The notes beneath the pieces are model-generated. The model made no database searches. It saw only the letters and a list, made by a program, of their open reading frames with translations, and was not told the origin of the DNA. From Paraburkholderia lycopersici (GTDB lineage Bacteria; Pseudomonadota; Gammaproteobacteria; Burkholderiales; Burkholderiaceae), in contig NZ_FMYQ01000009.1 of NCBI RefSeq assembly GCF_900096975.1, forward strand, positions 153,061 through 217,060: a DNA stretch of 64,000 bases, in the 5' to 3' direction. Made by a program: the position numbers and the translations under genes. Within the stretch, counting starts at the first letter, position 1. Every line of letters starts with the position of its first letter. Shown piece by piece: positions 18,366 to 27,019 of this stretch.

Positions 18366-20648
18366 ATGAAGTTTCGTTTTCCCGTCGTCATCATCGACGA
18401 AGACTTTCGCTCCGAGAACATCTCGGGTTCCGGCATCCGGGCGCTCGCCGAAGCCATCGAGAAAGAGGGCGCGGAAGTCCTCGGGCTGACGAGCTACGGC
18501 GACCTCACGTCGTTCGCGCAGCAGTCGAGCCGCGCCGCGTGCTTCATCCTCTCGATCGACGACGACGAGCTGCTGCCCTACGTGGAAGGCAATGGCGACG
18601 GCGAAGCGCCCGGGCACGCGCCCGCCATCATCGCGCTGCGCGCGTTCATGGAAGCGGTGCGCAAGCGCAACGCCGACATCCCGATCTTCCTGTACGGCGA
18701 GACGCGCACCTCGCGCCACCTGCCCAACGACATCCTGCGCGAGCTGCACGGCTTCATCCACATGTTCGAGGACACGCCGGAGTTCGTCGCGCGCCACATC
18801 ATCCGCGAGGCGAAGGTCTATCTCGACGCGCTCGCGCCGCCGTTCTTCAAGGAACTCGTGAAGTACGCCGACGAAGGCTCGTACTCGTGGCACTGCCCCG
18901 GCCACTCGGGCGGCGTGGCGTTTCTCAAGAACCCGCTCGGCCAGATGTTCCACCAGTTCTTCGGCGAGAACATGCTGCGCGCGGACGTCTGCAACGCCGT
19001 GGACGAACTCGGCCAGCTGCTCGACCACACGGGCCCCGTCGCGGCCTCGGAGCGCAACGCGGCGCGCATCTTCAGCGCCGACCACGTGTTCTTCGTGACC
19101 AACGGCACGTCCACCTCGAACAAGATCGTCTGGCACGCCACGGTCGCGCCCGGCGACATCGTGCTGGTGGACCGCAACTGCCACAAGTCGATCCTGCACG
19201 CCATCACGATGACGGGCGCGATCCCCGTGTTCCTCACGCCCACGCGCAACAACTTCGGCATCATCGGGCCGATTCCGCGCGACGAGTTCAAGCCCGAGAA
19301 CATCCGCAAGAAGATCGAGGCGAATCCGTTCGCGCGCGAGGCGCTCGCGAAGAACCCCAATCTCAAGCCGCGCATCCTCACGATCACGCAGAGCACCTAC
19401 GACGGCGTGATCTACAACGTCGAGATGATCAAGGACCTGCTCGGCGACCTGCTCGACACGCTGCACTTCGACGAAGCGTGGCTGCCGCACGCCGAGTTCC
19501 ACGCGTTCTACCAGGACATGCACGCGATCGGCGCGGGCCGTCCGCGCACGGGCGCGCTCGTGTTCGCCACGCACTCCACGCACAAGCTGCTTGCGGGCAT
19601 TTCGCAGGCGTCGCAGATCGTCGTGCAGGACTCCGAGAACAGCACGTTCGACCGCCATCGCTTCAACGAGGCGTATCTGATGCACACGTCCACGAGCCCG
19701 CAGTACGCGATCATCGCGTCGTGCGACGTGGCCGCCGCGATGATGGAGCCGCCGGGCGGCCCGGCGCTCGTCGAGGAGTCGATCGCCGAGGCGCTCGACT
19801 TCCGCCGCGCGATGCGCAAGGTGGACGCCGAATACGGCGACGACTGGTTCTTCCAGGTCTGGGGCCCCGACGAACTGGCCGAGGAAGGCATCGGCTCGCG
19901 CGAGGACTGGATGCTGCGCCCGAACGACCACTGGCACGGCTTCGGCGCGCTTGCCGAAGGCTTCAACATGCTCGACCCGATCAAGGCGACCATCGTCACG
20001 CCGGGCCTCGACGTTGACGGCGAGTTCGGCGACACGGGCATCCCGGCCGCGATCGTGACGAAGTACCTGGCCGAGCACGGCATCATCGTCGAGAAGACGG
20101 GGCTCTACTCGTTCTTCATCATGTTCACGATCGGCATCACGAAGGGCCGCTGGAACTCGATGGTCACCGAACTCCAGCAGTTCAAGGACGACTACGACAA
20201 CAACCAGCCGCTCTGGCGCGTGCTGCCCGAGTTCGTCGCGCAGCATCCGATGTACGAGCGCGTGGGCCTGCGCGATCTGTGCCAGCAGATCCACAGCGTC
20301 TACCGCGCCAACGACATCGCGCGCCTCACGACCGAGATGTACCTCTCGGACATGGAGCCCGCGCTGAAACCGTCGGACGCCTTCGCGAAGCTCGCGCACC
20401 GCGAGATCGACCGCGTGCCCATCGACGAACTCGAAGGCCGCGTCACGTCGATCCTGCTCACGCCGTATCCGCCGGGCATTCCGCTGCTGATTCCGGGCGA
20501 GCGCTTTAACAGGACGATCGTGAATTACCTGAAGTTCGCGCGCGAGTTCAACGAGCGCTTCCCGGGCTTCCACACAGATATCCACGGGCTCGTGGGCGAG
20601 ACCATCAACGGCCGCATCGAGTACTTCGTGGATTGCGTGCGCGATTGA
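18366..20648 (+). CDS. Orn/Lys/Arg decarboxylase (biodegradative type)
   Basis: This 760-residue PLP enzyme has the three-part layout of inducible amino acid decarboxylases. An N-terminal wing/receiver-like domain (residues 1-125) comes first. The aminotransferase-fold core has CPGHSGG, FDEAWLPHAEFH and the PLP-lysine in ATHSTHKLL. The C-terminal domain ends near DIHGLVGETINGRIEYFV. It decarboxylates arginine, lysine or ornithine, and which one cannot be settled by eye. In Burkholderiales close relatives are annotated as arginine/lysine/ornithine decarboxylase. No antiporter gene is adjacent, so a dedicated acid-resistance pair is not indicated. Confidence 0.9.
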   Translation: MKFRFPVVIIDEDFRSENISGSGIRALAEAIEKEGAEVLGLTSYGDLTSFAQQSSRAACFILSIDDDELLPYVEGNGDGEAPGHAPAIIALRAFMEAVRKRNADIPIFLYGETRTSRHLPNDILRELHGFIHMFEDTPEFVARHIIREAKVYLDALAPPFFKELVKYADEGSYSWHCPGHSGGVAFLKNPLGQMFHQFFGENMLRADVCNAVDELGQLLDHTGPVAASERNAARIFSADHVFFVTNGTSTSNKIVWHATVAPGDIVLVDRNCHKSILHAITMTGAIPVFLTPTRNNFGIIGPIPRDEFKPENIRKKIEANPFAREALAKNPNLKPRILTITQSTYDGVIYNVEMIKDLLGDLLDTLHFDEAWLPHAEFHAFYQDMHAIGAGRPRTGALVFATHSTHKLLAGISQASQIVVQDSENSTFDRHRFNEAYLMHTSTSPQYAIIASCDVAAAMMEPPGGPALVEESIAEALDFRRAMRKVDAEYGDDWFFQVWGPDELAEEGIGSREDWMLRPNDHWHGFGALAEGFNMLDPIKATIVTPGLDVDGEFGDTGIPAAIVTKYLAEHGIIVEKTGLYSFFIMFTIGITKGRWNSMVTELQQFKDDYDNNQPLWRVLPEFVAQHPMYERVGLRDLCQQIHSVYRANDIARLTTEMYLSDMEPALKPSDAFAKLAHREIDRVPIDELEGRVTSILLTPYPPGIPLLIPGERFNRTIVNYLKFAREFNERFPGFHTDIHGLVGETINGRIEYFVDCVRD

Positions 20649-20664
20649 CGCGCGAGGAAGGGTG

Positions 20665-21390
20665 ATGAAGGGCGGTTTATCGGCGCGGTTCGCGCGTTAC
20701 CTTGCCGCGATCGTGCCGGCGTTTTCTGCCTTGGGCGCCGCCGCGGTGCTGTTCGCCGCGGCGCCGGCGGCGCGCGCCGAGGTCGCGGCGGCCGATCCGA
20801 TCGATACGGGCATGCGCGCGTGTCTCGCGCGCGCGGACCGTTCTTCGACGGCCGGGCAGATCCAGTGCATGGACGACGCGCGCAGCGCGTGGCGCGTGGC
20901 CGCCGATACGGCGCTCACGCAACTGCTCGCGAAATTGCCTGCCGCGCAGCAAAAGCGCTGGCGCGCGAGCCAGCAGAAGTGGGTGGCCTGGCGCGACGCC
21001 GAGGACACCATGCTCGGCGCCGCGTTCGCGACGACGAGCGGCAGCACCTACCAGCTTTACGAGGCGGACATGCGCCTGCAGCCGGTGCGCGACCGCGCGC
21101 TCGCGCTGCGCAACCAAGCGGCGATGTACGACGGCACGCCGCCGCGCGCGCGCGTTTGCAGCGCCGACGCGCGTTGCGAGCACGTGAGCTACGACCTGAA
21201 CCGCTACTATCGCCAGCTTTACGCGCGCATGCCGACGCACGCGCGGCCCACGGTGTCGCGTGCGCAGAGCGCGTGGCGTGCGTATCGCGACGCGACCACG
21301 CCGCTCATCGACGAGCATGCGCGGCTCGATCTGCTGGGCGGACGCCTCGCGACCCTGAAGCGCCTGGCGGAGACGGTGGACAATCGCTGA
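20665..21390 (+). CDS. LprI-family (lysozyme-inhibitor-like) secreted protein
   Basis: This protein of about 241 residues has an N-terminal signal segment (FSALGAAAVLFAAAPAARA) and two copies of the Cys-containing helical LprI/DUF1311 pattern. These run around residues 55-155 (QIQCMDDARSAWR...WRASQQKWVAWRDAED) and 175-240 (RAQSAWRAYRDATTPL). The family includes lysozyme inhibitors on the bacterial surface. The ATG at 20665 directly follows a GTG and lies 8 bases after GAGGAAGG. It starts only 17 bases after the decarboxylase stop, so co-transcription is possible. Confidence 0.75.
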   Translation: MKGGLSARFARYLAAIVPAFSALGAAAVLFAAAPAARAEVAAADPIDTGMRACLARADRSSTAGQIQCMDDARSAWRVAADTALTQLLAKLPAAQQKRWRASQQKWVAWRDAEDTMLGAAFATTSGSTYQLYEADMRLQPVRDRALALRNQAAMYDGTPPRARVCSADARCEHVSYDLNRYYRQLYARMPTHARPTVSRAQSAWRAYRDATTPLIDEHARLDLLGGRLATLKRLAETVDNR

Positions 21391-21399
21391 GGCGCGGTT

Positions 21400-22329
21400 T
21401 CAGTCGAGGATGAACTGCTCCGGCGTGCGCGCCGGCAGCGAAGTGGGTTCGCCCATGAGGTCGTGCAAGGCGGCCTCGATGCCCGCCGACATCATGTTGA
21501 GCGCGAGGTCGTTGTCCTCGGTGCCAAACGGGTCTTCGATCTGCGAGGCGATTGCTTCGTGGGCCATGAACGCGTAAGCCACGAATACGGCGAAGATCGG
21601 CGTGAGGGCGCCGATGCTCTCCACGAGGCCGAACGGCAGCGTCGCGCAGAAGAAGTACACGGTGCGGTGAATCATGACCGTGTACGCGAACGGCAGCGGC
21701 GTGGAAACGATGCGCTCGCAACCGCCTATCACATCCGAAATCCCGTTGAGATTGCGCTCGAACGCGAGCACCGCGTAGCCGTCGAGGCGGTCTTCGCGCG
21801 CCTCGCGCCGGACCCATTCCGAAGCGCAGAGCATGAGCGTGGCGGGGCGGTAGCGCGAAGTCATCACGCGCTCGAATAGCGCGTGCGGCAGGCGCGTTTC
21901 GAGGTCGGCGCGCGGATCGGTGTTGCGCAATTGATGGCGCAGCGCATGCGGCAGCGCCGCGAGCAGGCTCACGAGTTCGCGGGCCCGCTCGCGCGTTGCG
22001 GCTTCGTCGGCGCCGCGCGGGAGCGTGAGCGCTTCGCGAACGAGCGAGCGCGTTTCGTTGAGCATTTGCCCCCAGAGCTTGCGGCCTTCCCAGTAGCGGT
22101 CGTAGCTCGCGCTGTTGCGAAAGCCGAGAAACACCGCGAGCGCGATGCCGATCAGCGAGAACGGCACCGTGCTCAGGTTCACCGTGAGCTTGAGAATGTG
22201 GTCGTGCGCGGCGACCGCGATGATCGAGACGCACAGCACGATGAAGAGGCGCGGCAGCAACTGCGGCAGCACGGAGCCGCGCCAGGCGAGCAGCATGCGA
22301 AACCAGTGGAGATGGGGGCGAACGATCAT
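21400..22329 (-). CDS. Bestrophin/UPF0187 family membrane protein
   Basis: This 309-residue protein matches the bacterial bestrophin-like family (E. coli YneE). The start MIVRPHLHWFRMLLAWRGSVL is followed by two adjacent membrane helices (LFIVLCVSIIAVAAHDHIL and FSLIGIALAVFLGFRNSASYDRYWEG). A second pair lies near residues 210-255. The family forms pentameric ion channels. The NSASYDRYWEGRKLWG motif is diagnostic. The gene converges on the LprI-like gene with 9 bases between stops. Confidence 0.9.
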   Translation of the reverse strand: MIVRPHLHWFRMLLAWRGSVLPQLLPRLFIVLCVSIIAVAAHDHILKLTVNLSTVPFSLIGIALAVFLGFRNSASYDRYWEGRKLWGQMLNETRSLVREALTLPRGADEAATRERARELVSLLAALPHALRHQLRNTDPRADLETRLPHALFERVMTSRYRPATLMLCASEWVRREAREDRLDGYAVLAFERNLNGISDVIGGCERIVSTPLPFAYTVMIHRTVYFFCATLPFGLVESIGALTPIFAVFVAYAFMAHEAIASQIEDPFGTEDNDLALNMMSAGIEAALHDLMGEPTSLPARTPEQFILD

Positions 22330-22521
22330 CGGGGCGACAGTGGGGACAAGGGCGAACGGGGAAGGTCGAGATGGTGCGGCGGGGGAGACCGGATCGGAAA
22401 ACCGTCAGTATCGCGCCGGATCATAGGTCGCGCCGCACGAATGCCGGGCGCACAATTCGGGCATTTTGCGGTGGGTACAGCGCTTTGTCACCCCGTTGCC
22501 TCATGGAACGGCACCAAGACG

Positions 22522-22558
22522 AACCGGGCGCGCGACGGAGTCCGTCGAGCGCCCGGTT
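22522..22558. terminator. Long hairpin downstream of argH
   Basis: A 10-bp outer stem (AACCGGGCGC 22522-22531 with GCGCCCGGTT 22549-22558) encloses a second stem (CGACGGA / TCCGTCG). It lies 62 bases past the argH stop on the minus strand. It has no long T-run, so termination is only likely. Confidence 0.5.
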
Positions 22559-22619
22559 TGCGGCGACGCGAGCCCGTTTCGACCCGCTGCCTTGTGCCTG
22601 TTTCGTGCCTGCTTTGCGC

Positions 22620-24035
22620 TTATTTCGACGCGGTGAGCGCCGCGCGCGCCGCCGCGATGGCCGCGCGCACCTGCTCGGGCGCGGTGCCGCCCGGATGGTT
22701 GCGCGCCGCGACCGAGCCGTCGAGCGTCAGCACGGCGAACACGTCCTCGCCGAGCAGGTGCGCGACCGCGGGCAGTTCGCGGCGCATTTCGTCGAGCGTG
22801 AGGTCGGCCAGATCGCAGTTGCGGTCCACGCAGATGCGCACCGCGTGCGCGACGGCTTCGTGCGCGTCGCGGAACGGCAGGCCCTTCTTCACGAGGTAGT
22901 CGGCGAGGTCGGTGGCCGTCGAGAAGCCTTGCAGCGCCGCCGCGCGCATCGCCTCGGCCTTCACGGCGATGCCCGCGACCATCTCCGCGAAGATGCGCAG
23001 CGTGTCCGCGACCGTGTCGACGGTGTCGAACAGCGGCTCCTTGTCTTCCTGGTTGTCCTTGTTGTACGCGAGCGGCTGGCCCTTCATCAGCGTGAGGAGC
23101 GCCATCAGATGGCCGTTCACGCGGCCGGTCTTGCCGCGCGCGAGTTCGGGCACGTCGGGGTTCTTCTTCTGCGGCATGATCGACGAGCCCGTGCAGAAGC
23201 GGTCGGCCAGATCGATGAAGCCCACGCGCGGGCTCATCCACAGCACGAGTTCTTCCGAGAAGCGCGAGACGTGCGTCATGACGAGCGCCGCGGCCGCCGT
23301 GAATTCGATCGCGAAGTCGCGGTCGGAGACGGCGTCGAGCGAGTTCGCGCAGATGCCGTCGAAGCCGAGCGTCTTCGCCACGGCGAAGCGGTCGATCGGA
23401 TAGCTCGTGCCCGCGAGCGCCGCCGCGCCGAGCGGCAGGCGGTTCACGCGCTTGCGGCAGTCGGCCATGCGCTCGCTGTCGCGCGTGAACATCTCGACGT
23501 AGGCGAGCAGGTGATGGCCGAACGTCACGGGCTGCGCCACCTGCAGGTGCGTGAAGCCCGGCATGATCGTGCCCGCGTGCTGGTCGGCGAGGTCGAGCAG
23601 CGCGCCGCGCAGGTCGCCGAGCAGGCCGCCGATGCGGTCGATCTCGCCGCGCAGCCACAGGCGGATGTCGGTCGCGACCTGGTCGTTGCGCGAGCGGCCC
23701 GTGTGCAGGCGCTTGCCGGCGTCGCCGATCAGGGCCGTGAGGCGCGCCTCGATGTTCAGGTGGACGTCTTCGAGATCGAGTTGCCACGCGAACTCGCCGC
23801 GCCCGATTTCGTCCCTGATCTGCGCCATGCCGCGCTCGATGGCGGCGAGGTCGTCGGCGGAGATGATCTTCTGCGCGGCCAGCATCGACGCGTGCGCGAG
23901 CGAGCCCTCGATGTCGACGAGCGCGAGACGCTTGTCGAAGAAGACCGACGACGTGTAGCGCTTGACCAGCTCCGACATGGGTTCGGAGAAGCGAGCCGAC
24001 CAGGCTTCGCCTTTTTTGTGCAGTTGGGACGTCAT
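22620..24035 (-). CDS. argH: Argininosuccinate lyase
   Basis: This 471-residue member of the fumarase/aspartase superfamily splits argininosuccinate to arginine and fumarate, the last step of arginine synthesis. Diagnostic pieces are the N-terminal [19 protein letters not shown], the [12 protein letters not shown] segment and the signature loop [11 protein letters not shown]. The start ATG at 24035 ([12 protein letters not shown]) fits the family. It stands alone, with a 164-base GC-rich spacer to the regulator gene upstream. Confidence 0.97.
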   Translation of the reverse strand: MTSQLHKKGEAWSARFSEPMSELVKRYTSSVFFDKRLALVDIEGSLAHASMLAAQKIISADDLAAIERGMAQIRDEIGRGEFAWQLDLEDVHLNIEARLTALIGDAGKRLHTGRSRNDQVATDIRLWLRGEIDRIGGLLGDLRGALLDLADQHAGTIMPGFTHLQVAQPVTFGHHLLAYVEMFTRDSERMADCRKRVNRLPLGAAALAGTSYPIDRFAVAKTLGFDGICANSLDAVSDRDFAIEFTAAAALVMTHVSRFSEELVLWMSPRVGFIDLADRFCTGSSIMPQKKNPDVPELARGKTGRVNGHLMALLTLMKGQPLAYNKDNQEDKEPLFDTVDTVADTLRIFAEMVAGIAVKAEAMRAAALQGFSTATDLADYLVKKGLPFRDAHEAVAHAVRICVDRNCDLADLTLDEMRRELPAVAHLLGEDVFAVLTLDGSVAARNHPGGTAPEQVRAAIAAARAALTASK

Positions 24036-24199
24036 GGTGATGGGGCGTGAACGAGCGGTGAGAAGGCGTGCCGGGCGGCCTTGCGTCAGGCGTCGCGCGC
24101 GGCGGGAAAGAAGGCGATTTTACCATCGGCGGGCGCGGCGCCCGGGCGCCCGGGCGCCGGGCCGCCGCCGCGCTTCGGCGCGCGCCGCGCGCGGCGGCG

Positions 24200-25024
24200 T
24201 CAGAGCCGCACCAGCACCACGAGCTTGAGGTCCTCGCGATGAGCGGGCTTGAGCGTGATCTGATCGTAGGCGACGCGGCCGTGGCGCGGATGGTTGAACT
24301 CGCGCCGCCCGCCTTCGCGCTCGAACACGTCCTGCGAGGCCCAGAAGCGCGCGAAGTCGTCGCTCGCGGCGATCAGCGAATCGACGAGCGCGCGCGTGGG
24401 CGCGTCGTTCAGGTGGCGGATCGAGTCGGCGCGGAACTCGGCGGCGAGCCGCCGCGCGCGCGTTTCCCAATCGACGATCAGTTCGCGCCCGAGCGGCTCG
24501 GTGAACGTGAAGCGCAGCAGGTTGCGGTCGTGGTCGCCGTCGAGCCAGCCCGTGAACAGGTCTGCCGCGTGGGCGTTCCAGGCGAGCGCGGTCCACTGGC
24601 GGTCGAGCACGTAGGCGGGGGCGTTCACGAGCTTCACGGTTTGCAGCAGCGTGGCGGGCGCTTCCGCGGCGGCGGCCGGGTCGGGCTCGGCGGGGTCGCG
24701 CTGGGCGGCCAGCTCGAACAGATAGGCGCGCTCGGCGCGCGAGAGCCGCAGCGCGACGGCGATGCGCGCGAGCGCATCGGCCGAAGCCGAAACGGGGCGG
24801 CCCTGTTCGATCCACGTGTACCAGGTGGGGCTCACGCCGCACAACTGCGCGACTTCCTCGCGGCGCAGGCCCGGCGTGCGGCGGCGCGGGCCCGGCGGCA
24901 GGCCGACTTCCGCTGGCGAAAGGCGCTCGCGGTGGGCGCGGATGAACTCGCCGAGCGCGCGGGCCGGCGTCGCGTCGAGGGTGTTGGCGGAGCCGCTGGC
25001 GGCGGCGGGCGTGTCGAGGCTCAT
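24200..25024 (-). CDS. XRE-family transcriptional regulator with MmyB-like ligand domain
   Basis: This 274-residue regulator has an N-terminal Cro/C1 helix-turn-helix (about residues 25-95, with TPGLRREEVAQLCGVSPTWYTWIEQGR). The C-terminal MmyB-like domain (about 110-274, with VLDRQWTALAWNAHAADLF) is the PAS-like ligand-binding part. It is divergent from a methyltransferase gene, 199 bases apart, with a perfect palindrome between them. It may control that gene and itself. The family often has divergently placed targets of enzyme or redox type; the ligand is unknown. Confidence 0.9.
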   Translation of the reverse strand: MSLDTPAAASGSANTLDATPARALGEFIRAHRERLSPAEVGLPPGPRRRTPGLRREEVAQLCGVSPTWYTWIEQGRPVSASADALARIAVALRLSRAERAYLFELAAQRDPAEPDPAAAAEAPATLLQTVKLVNAPAYVLDRQWTALAWNAHAADLFTGWLDGDHDRNLLRFTFTEPLGRELIVDWETRARRLAAEFRADSIRHLNDAPTRALVDSLIAASDDFARFWASQDVFEREGGRREFNHPRHGRVAYDQITLKPAHREDLKLVVLVRL

Positions 25025-25068
25025 TTTACGTAGGGCGGGTAGCGGCGATACCAGAATAATCGCTTGAC

Positions 25069-25082
25069 TTGTACTGGTACAA
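25069..25082. promoter_or_regulatory. Palindromic operator candidate TTGTAC-TG-GTACAA
   Basis: A perfect 14-bp inverted repeat lies 45 bases before the start of the XRE regulator and 142 bases before the methyltransferase. A TTGACT hexamer at 25064-25069 overlaps it and could be a -35 element. It is the best candidate binding site for the regulator. Confidence 0.5.
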
Positions 25083-25223
25083 AACGGTCTCTATTGTAGC
25101 GGCTGACGCGGCGGCCGGCCCGCGCCGTCGAGCCGGCCCCGAGGTCCGCAGGCCGGACGCGAGGCGCCATCCGCTTCGCGCCCCACATAAACGCCGCATG
25201 GGAAACCTGACAAGGAGCATTCG

Positions 25224-25988
25224 ATGAAACATCACGATCAGGTCGCCGACGCGTTCGGCTCGACTGCCGCCGCCTACCTCACGAGCCAGGTCCACGCGAG
25301 CGGCGCGGACCTCGACAATCTCGCCGCGACCTTCGCGGCCACCTGCGGCAACGCGACGGTGCTCGACATGGGCTGCGGCGCCGGGCACGTGAGCTTCGCC
25401 GTGGCGCCGCACGTGCGCGAAGTCGTGGCCTACGACATTGCCCCGCAGATGCTCGCCACCGTCGAGGCCGCCGCGAAGGCGCGCGGCTTGACGACGGTGC
25501 GCGCGCAGCAGGGCGCGGCAGAAGCGCTGCCTTTCGCCGACGCCGCCTTCGACTGGGCCGTGAGCCGCATGAGCGCGCATCACTGGCGCGACGTGCCGCG
25601 CGCGCTGGCCGAAGCGCACCGCGTGCTGAAGCCGGGCGGGCGGCTGAAGTTCGTCGACATCGCGGGCATCGACGATTCGCTTTACGACACGCACATTCAG
25701 GCGATCGAACTGCTGCGCGACGCCTCGCACGTCCGCGACTATCGCGCCGGCGAGTGGCTCGCGATGCTCGACGCTGCCGGTTTCGACGCGAGGGTGAGCG
25801 AGCGCTGGCGCATCGCGCTCGACTTCGATTCGTGGGTCGCGCGTATGCGCACGCCGCCCGAGCGCGTGGCGGCGATCCGCTCGATGTGGGAGCGCGCACC
25901 CGACGAGGTGCGCCAATATTTCGATGTCCAAAGCGATGGGTCTTTCAAGCTCGATGCGCTGATGATCGAGGCGACGCGGCGGGATTGA
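25224..25988 (+). CDS. Class I SAM-dependent methyltransferase (UbiE-like)
   Basis: This 254-residue methyltransferase of the Rossmann-like class I fold has motif I VLDMGCGAGHVSFAVA (about residues 47-62), the acidic VVAYDIAPQML and the post-I/II segment LPFADAAFDWAVSRMSAHHW. It most resembles UbiE/Coq5-type small-molecule methyltransferases, although the real ubiE normally sits with ubiB. The start ATG at 25224 follows AAGGAG. It is paired divergently with the XRE regulator. The substrate is unknown. Confidence 0.88.
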   Translation: MKHHDQVADAFGSTAAAYLTSQVHASGADLDNLAATFAATCGNATVLDMGCGAGHVSFAVAPHVREVVAYDIAPQMLATVEAAAKARGLTTVRAQQGAAEALPFADAAFDWAVSRMSAHHWRDVPRALAEAHRVLKPGGRLKFVDIAGIDDSLYDTHIQAIELLRDASHVRDYRAGEWLAMLDAAGFDARVSERWRIALDFDSWVARMRTPPERVAAIRSMWERAPDEVRQYFDVQSDGSFKLDALMIEATRRD

Positions 25989-26018
25989 GGCGCTTCGAGC
26001 GGTTGATGCAAGAAGAAG

Positions 26019-26048
26019 CGGCGTCGTGCCCGTAAGGGTGCGACGCCG
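26019..26048 (+). terminator. Hairpin after methyltransferase, CCCGTAAGGG core
   Basis: A 13-bp stem (26019-26031 with 26036-26048, two G-T pairs) is closed by a GTAA loop, 31 bases after the methyltransferase stop. Its core CCCGTAAGGG and the following CGAC-CCGTT are shared with the hairpin at 27536-27576 on the other side of the T6SS cassette. Confidence 0.65.
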
Positions 26049-26220
26049 TTAGTGTATGCGTGCTCGGGTTTATTGGAATTCTGACGGAATTCGAGGGAGG
26101 TTTATATCAGCGATATTCCCTCGCGGTATCGTAGTCTTGCGGATATTGATGTATTGTAAATTTAGTAATCCAGACGTGTGCTATTCATGGCGTTTTCTCC
26201 GTAAAGAGGGGAGTTTTGCC
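26049..26220 (+). promoter_or_regulatory. AT-rich leader of the T6SS effector cassette with nested hairpin
   Basis: This stretch is visibly richer in A/T than its surroundings. It contains two GGAATTC copies (about 26076 and 26087). It also contains a nested hairpin at 26092-26123: outer CGAGGGA / TCCCTCG and inner ATATC-agc-GATAT, with a five-base bulge. A GAGGGGAG ribosome binding site lies at 26206-26213. Promoter activity is likely, but I cannot name one -35/-10 pair with confidence. Confidence 0.45.
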
Positions 26221-26268
26221 GTGACGGATACCTCAAGAAACTTGGTGTGGCTGGGCTTGATCGAATAG
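26221..26268 (+). CDS. Possible 15-codon leader ORF of the effector cassette
   Basis: A GTG-initiated reading frame of 15 codons (MTDTSRNLVWLGLIE) ends in TAG at 26266. It stands 7 bases after a strong GAGGGGAG Shine-Dalgarno. Its stop is 11 bases before the effector start, and the effector itself has no clear ribosome binding site. The likely role is translational coupling. It could also be the remnant of an N-terminal part of the effector in another frame. No family is recognised. Confidence 0.4.
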   Translation: MTDTSRNLVWLGLIE

Positions 26269-26279
26269 CGGTTATTGCC

Positions 26280-26759
26280 ATGCCAATCCAATGCACATTC
26301 AGCCTCAACAACAAATCCATGTCGGTCTTGCACTGCCCTGGCGCCGGAGCCTTCAAGGCGTTCTCGGGCGATAAGGCCAGCACGAACAATCCGGCTGACA
26401 TCGCTATTCCCAACGCCGGGCCGCTTCCCCCTGGGCGCTATTACATCGTGGATCGCGGGTCCGGCGGCCTGTTCACGCATCTGACGGACTATATCGGCGC
26501 GCACACATGGAGCACGGACAAAAGCCAGTGGTTCTCGCTCTACAGCGCGACGACGATGGACGATTGGCTGTTCGTGCATGGCGTTCGCCGCGGCAACTTC
26601 CGGCTGCACCCTGCCGGGCCGAAGAATCTGAGCGAAGGGTGCATCACTCTCGCCGATCCTGTTGCATTCGTGCGTCTGCGCGCGGCGCTCAAGGCGGCGA
26701 GCCGGATGCCACTGCCGGGCGGCAAGGGATTCGCCTACGGGACGGTGGACGTGCAATGA
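26280..26759 (+). CDS. Tlde1-type T6SS effector (DUF2778, L,D-transpeptidase-like)
   Basis: This 159-residue protein has the DUF2778 pattern: the N-terminal CTFSLNNKSMSVLHCPG, a central LPPGRYYIVDRGSGG, and the catalytic block GNFRLHPAGPKNLSEGCITL. That block holds the L,D-transpeptidase-fold His and Cys (SEGC). DUF2778 includes Tlde1, a type VI secretion effector that cleaves or edits peptidoglycan tetrapeptides in the target periplasm. There is no signal peptide, as expected for T6SS delivery. The stop overlaps the next gene's start (ATGA), and hcp follows, which fits an effector-immunity-carrier cassette. The ATG at 26280 was chosen over a GTG at 26247, with some doubt. Confidence 0.85.
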   Translation: MPIQCTFSLNNKSMSVLHCPGAGAFKAFSGDKASTNNPADIAIPNAGPLPPGRYYIVDRGSGGLFTHLTDYIGAHTWSTDKSQWFSLYSATTMDDWLFVHGVRRGNFRLHPAGPKNLSEGCITLADPVAFVRLRAALKAASRMPLPGGKGFAYGTVDVQ

Positions 26760-27019
26760 GGTACATGGGACATCTCGTTTGCAGCGGCGCCACGTTCGTT
26801 CTCACGTTTTTTTTCGTGTGGCTTTACGGCCTTACCTCGTTCTCGGACAGGGCCATCGACACGGTAGCCAGGTTTTGCGCGCTGCTAGGCATCTATGGCG
26901 CCGAGGAAGTGCTGGACTTCTATATGTACGTCGCGGTGGTCGTTTCGTTCATCCTCGCCACGCTTGTCGTGTGGCTCGCGACCCGATTCATCAAAAGGAA
27001 GCGGTCAAATGTCGAATGA
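26756..27019 (+). CDS. Small two-helix membrane protein, probable immunity protein
   Basis: This 87-residue protein has two predicted membrane helices, about residues 6-26 (HLVCSGATFVLTFFFVWLYG) and 55-80 (FYMYVAVVVSFILATLVVWLA). They are joined by a short loop with Asp/Glu residues, and the C-terminus is basic (KRKRSNVE). I recognise no family. It overlaps the effector by 4 bases and hcp by 11 bases. That position is typical for the immunity partner of a peptidoglycan-targeting effector, which must act in the inner membrane or periplasm. The immunity role is inferred from position only. A holin-like or export-assisting role is an alternative. Confidence 0.65.
   Translation: MRYMGHLVCSGATFVLTFFFVWLYGLTSFSDRAIDTVARFCALLGIYGAEEVLDFYMYVAVVVSFILATLVVWLATRFIKRKRSNVE

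Noticed and set aside
26056..26268. A 70-codon frame before the effector gene
   Set aside because: The upstream part crosses the hairpin and AT-rich leader and lacks a ribosome binding site. Only its last 15 codons have a Shine-Dalgarno and are reported separately.
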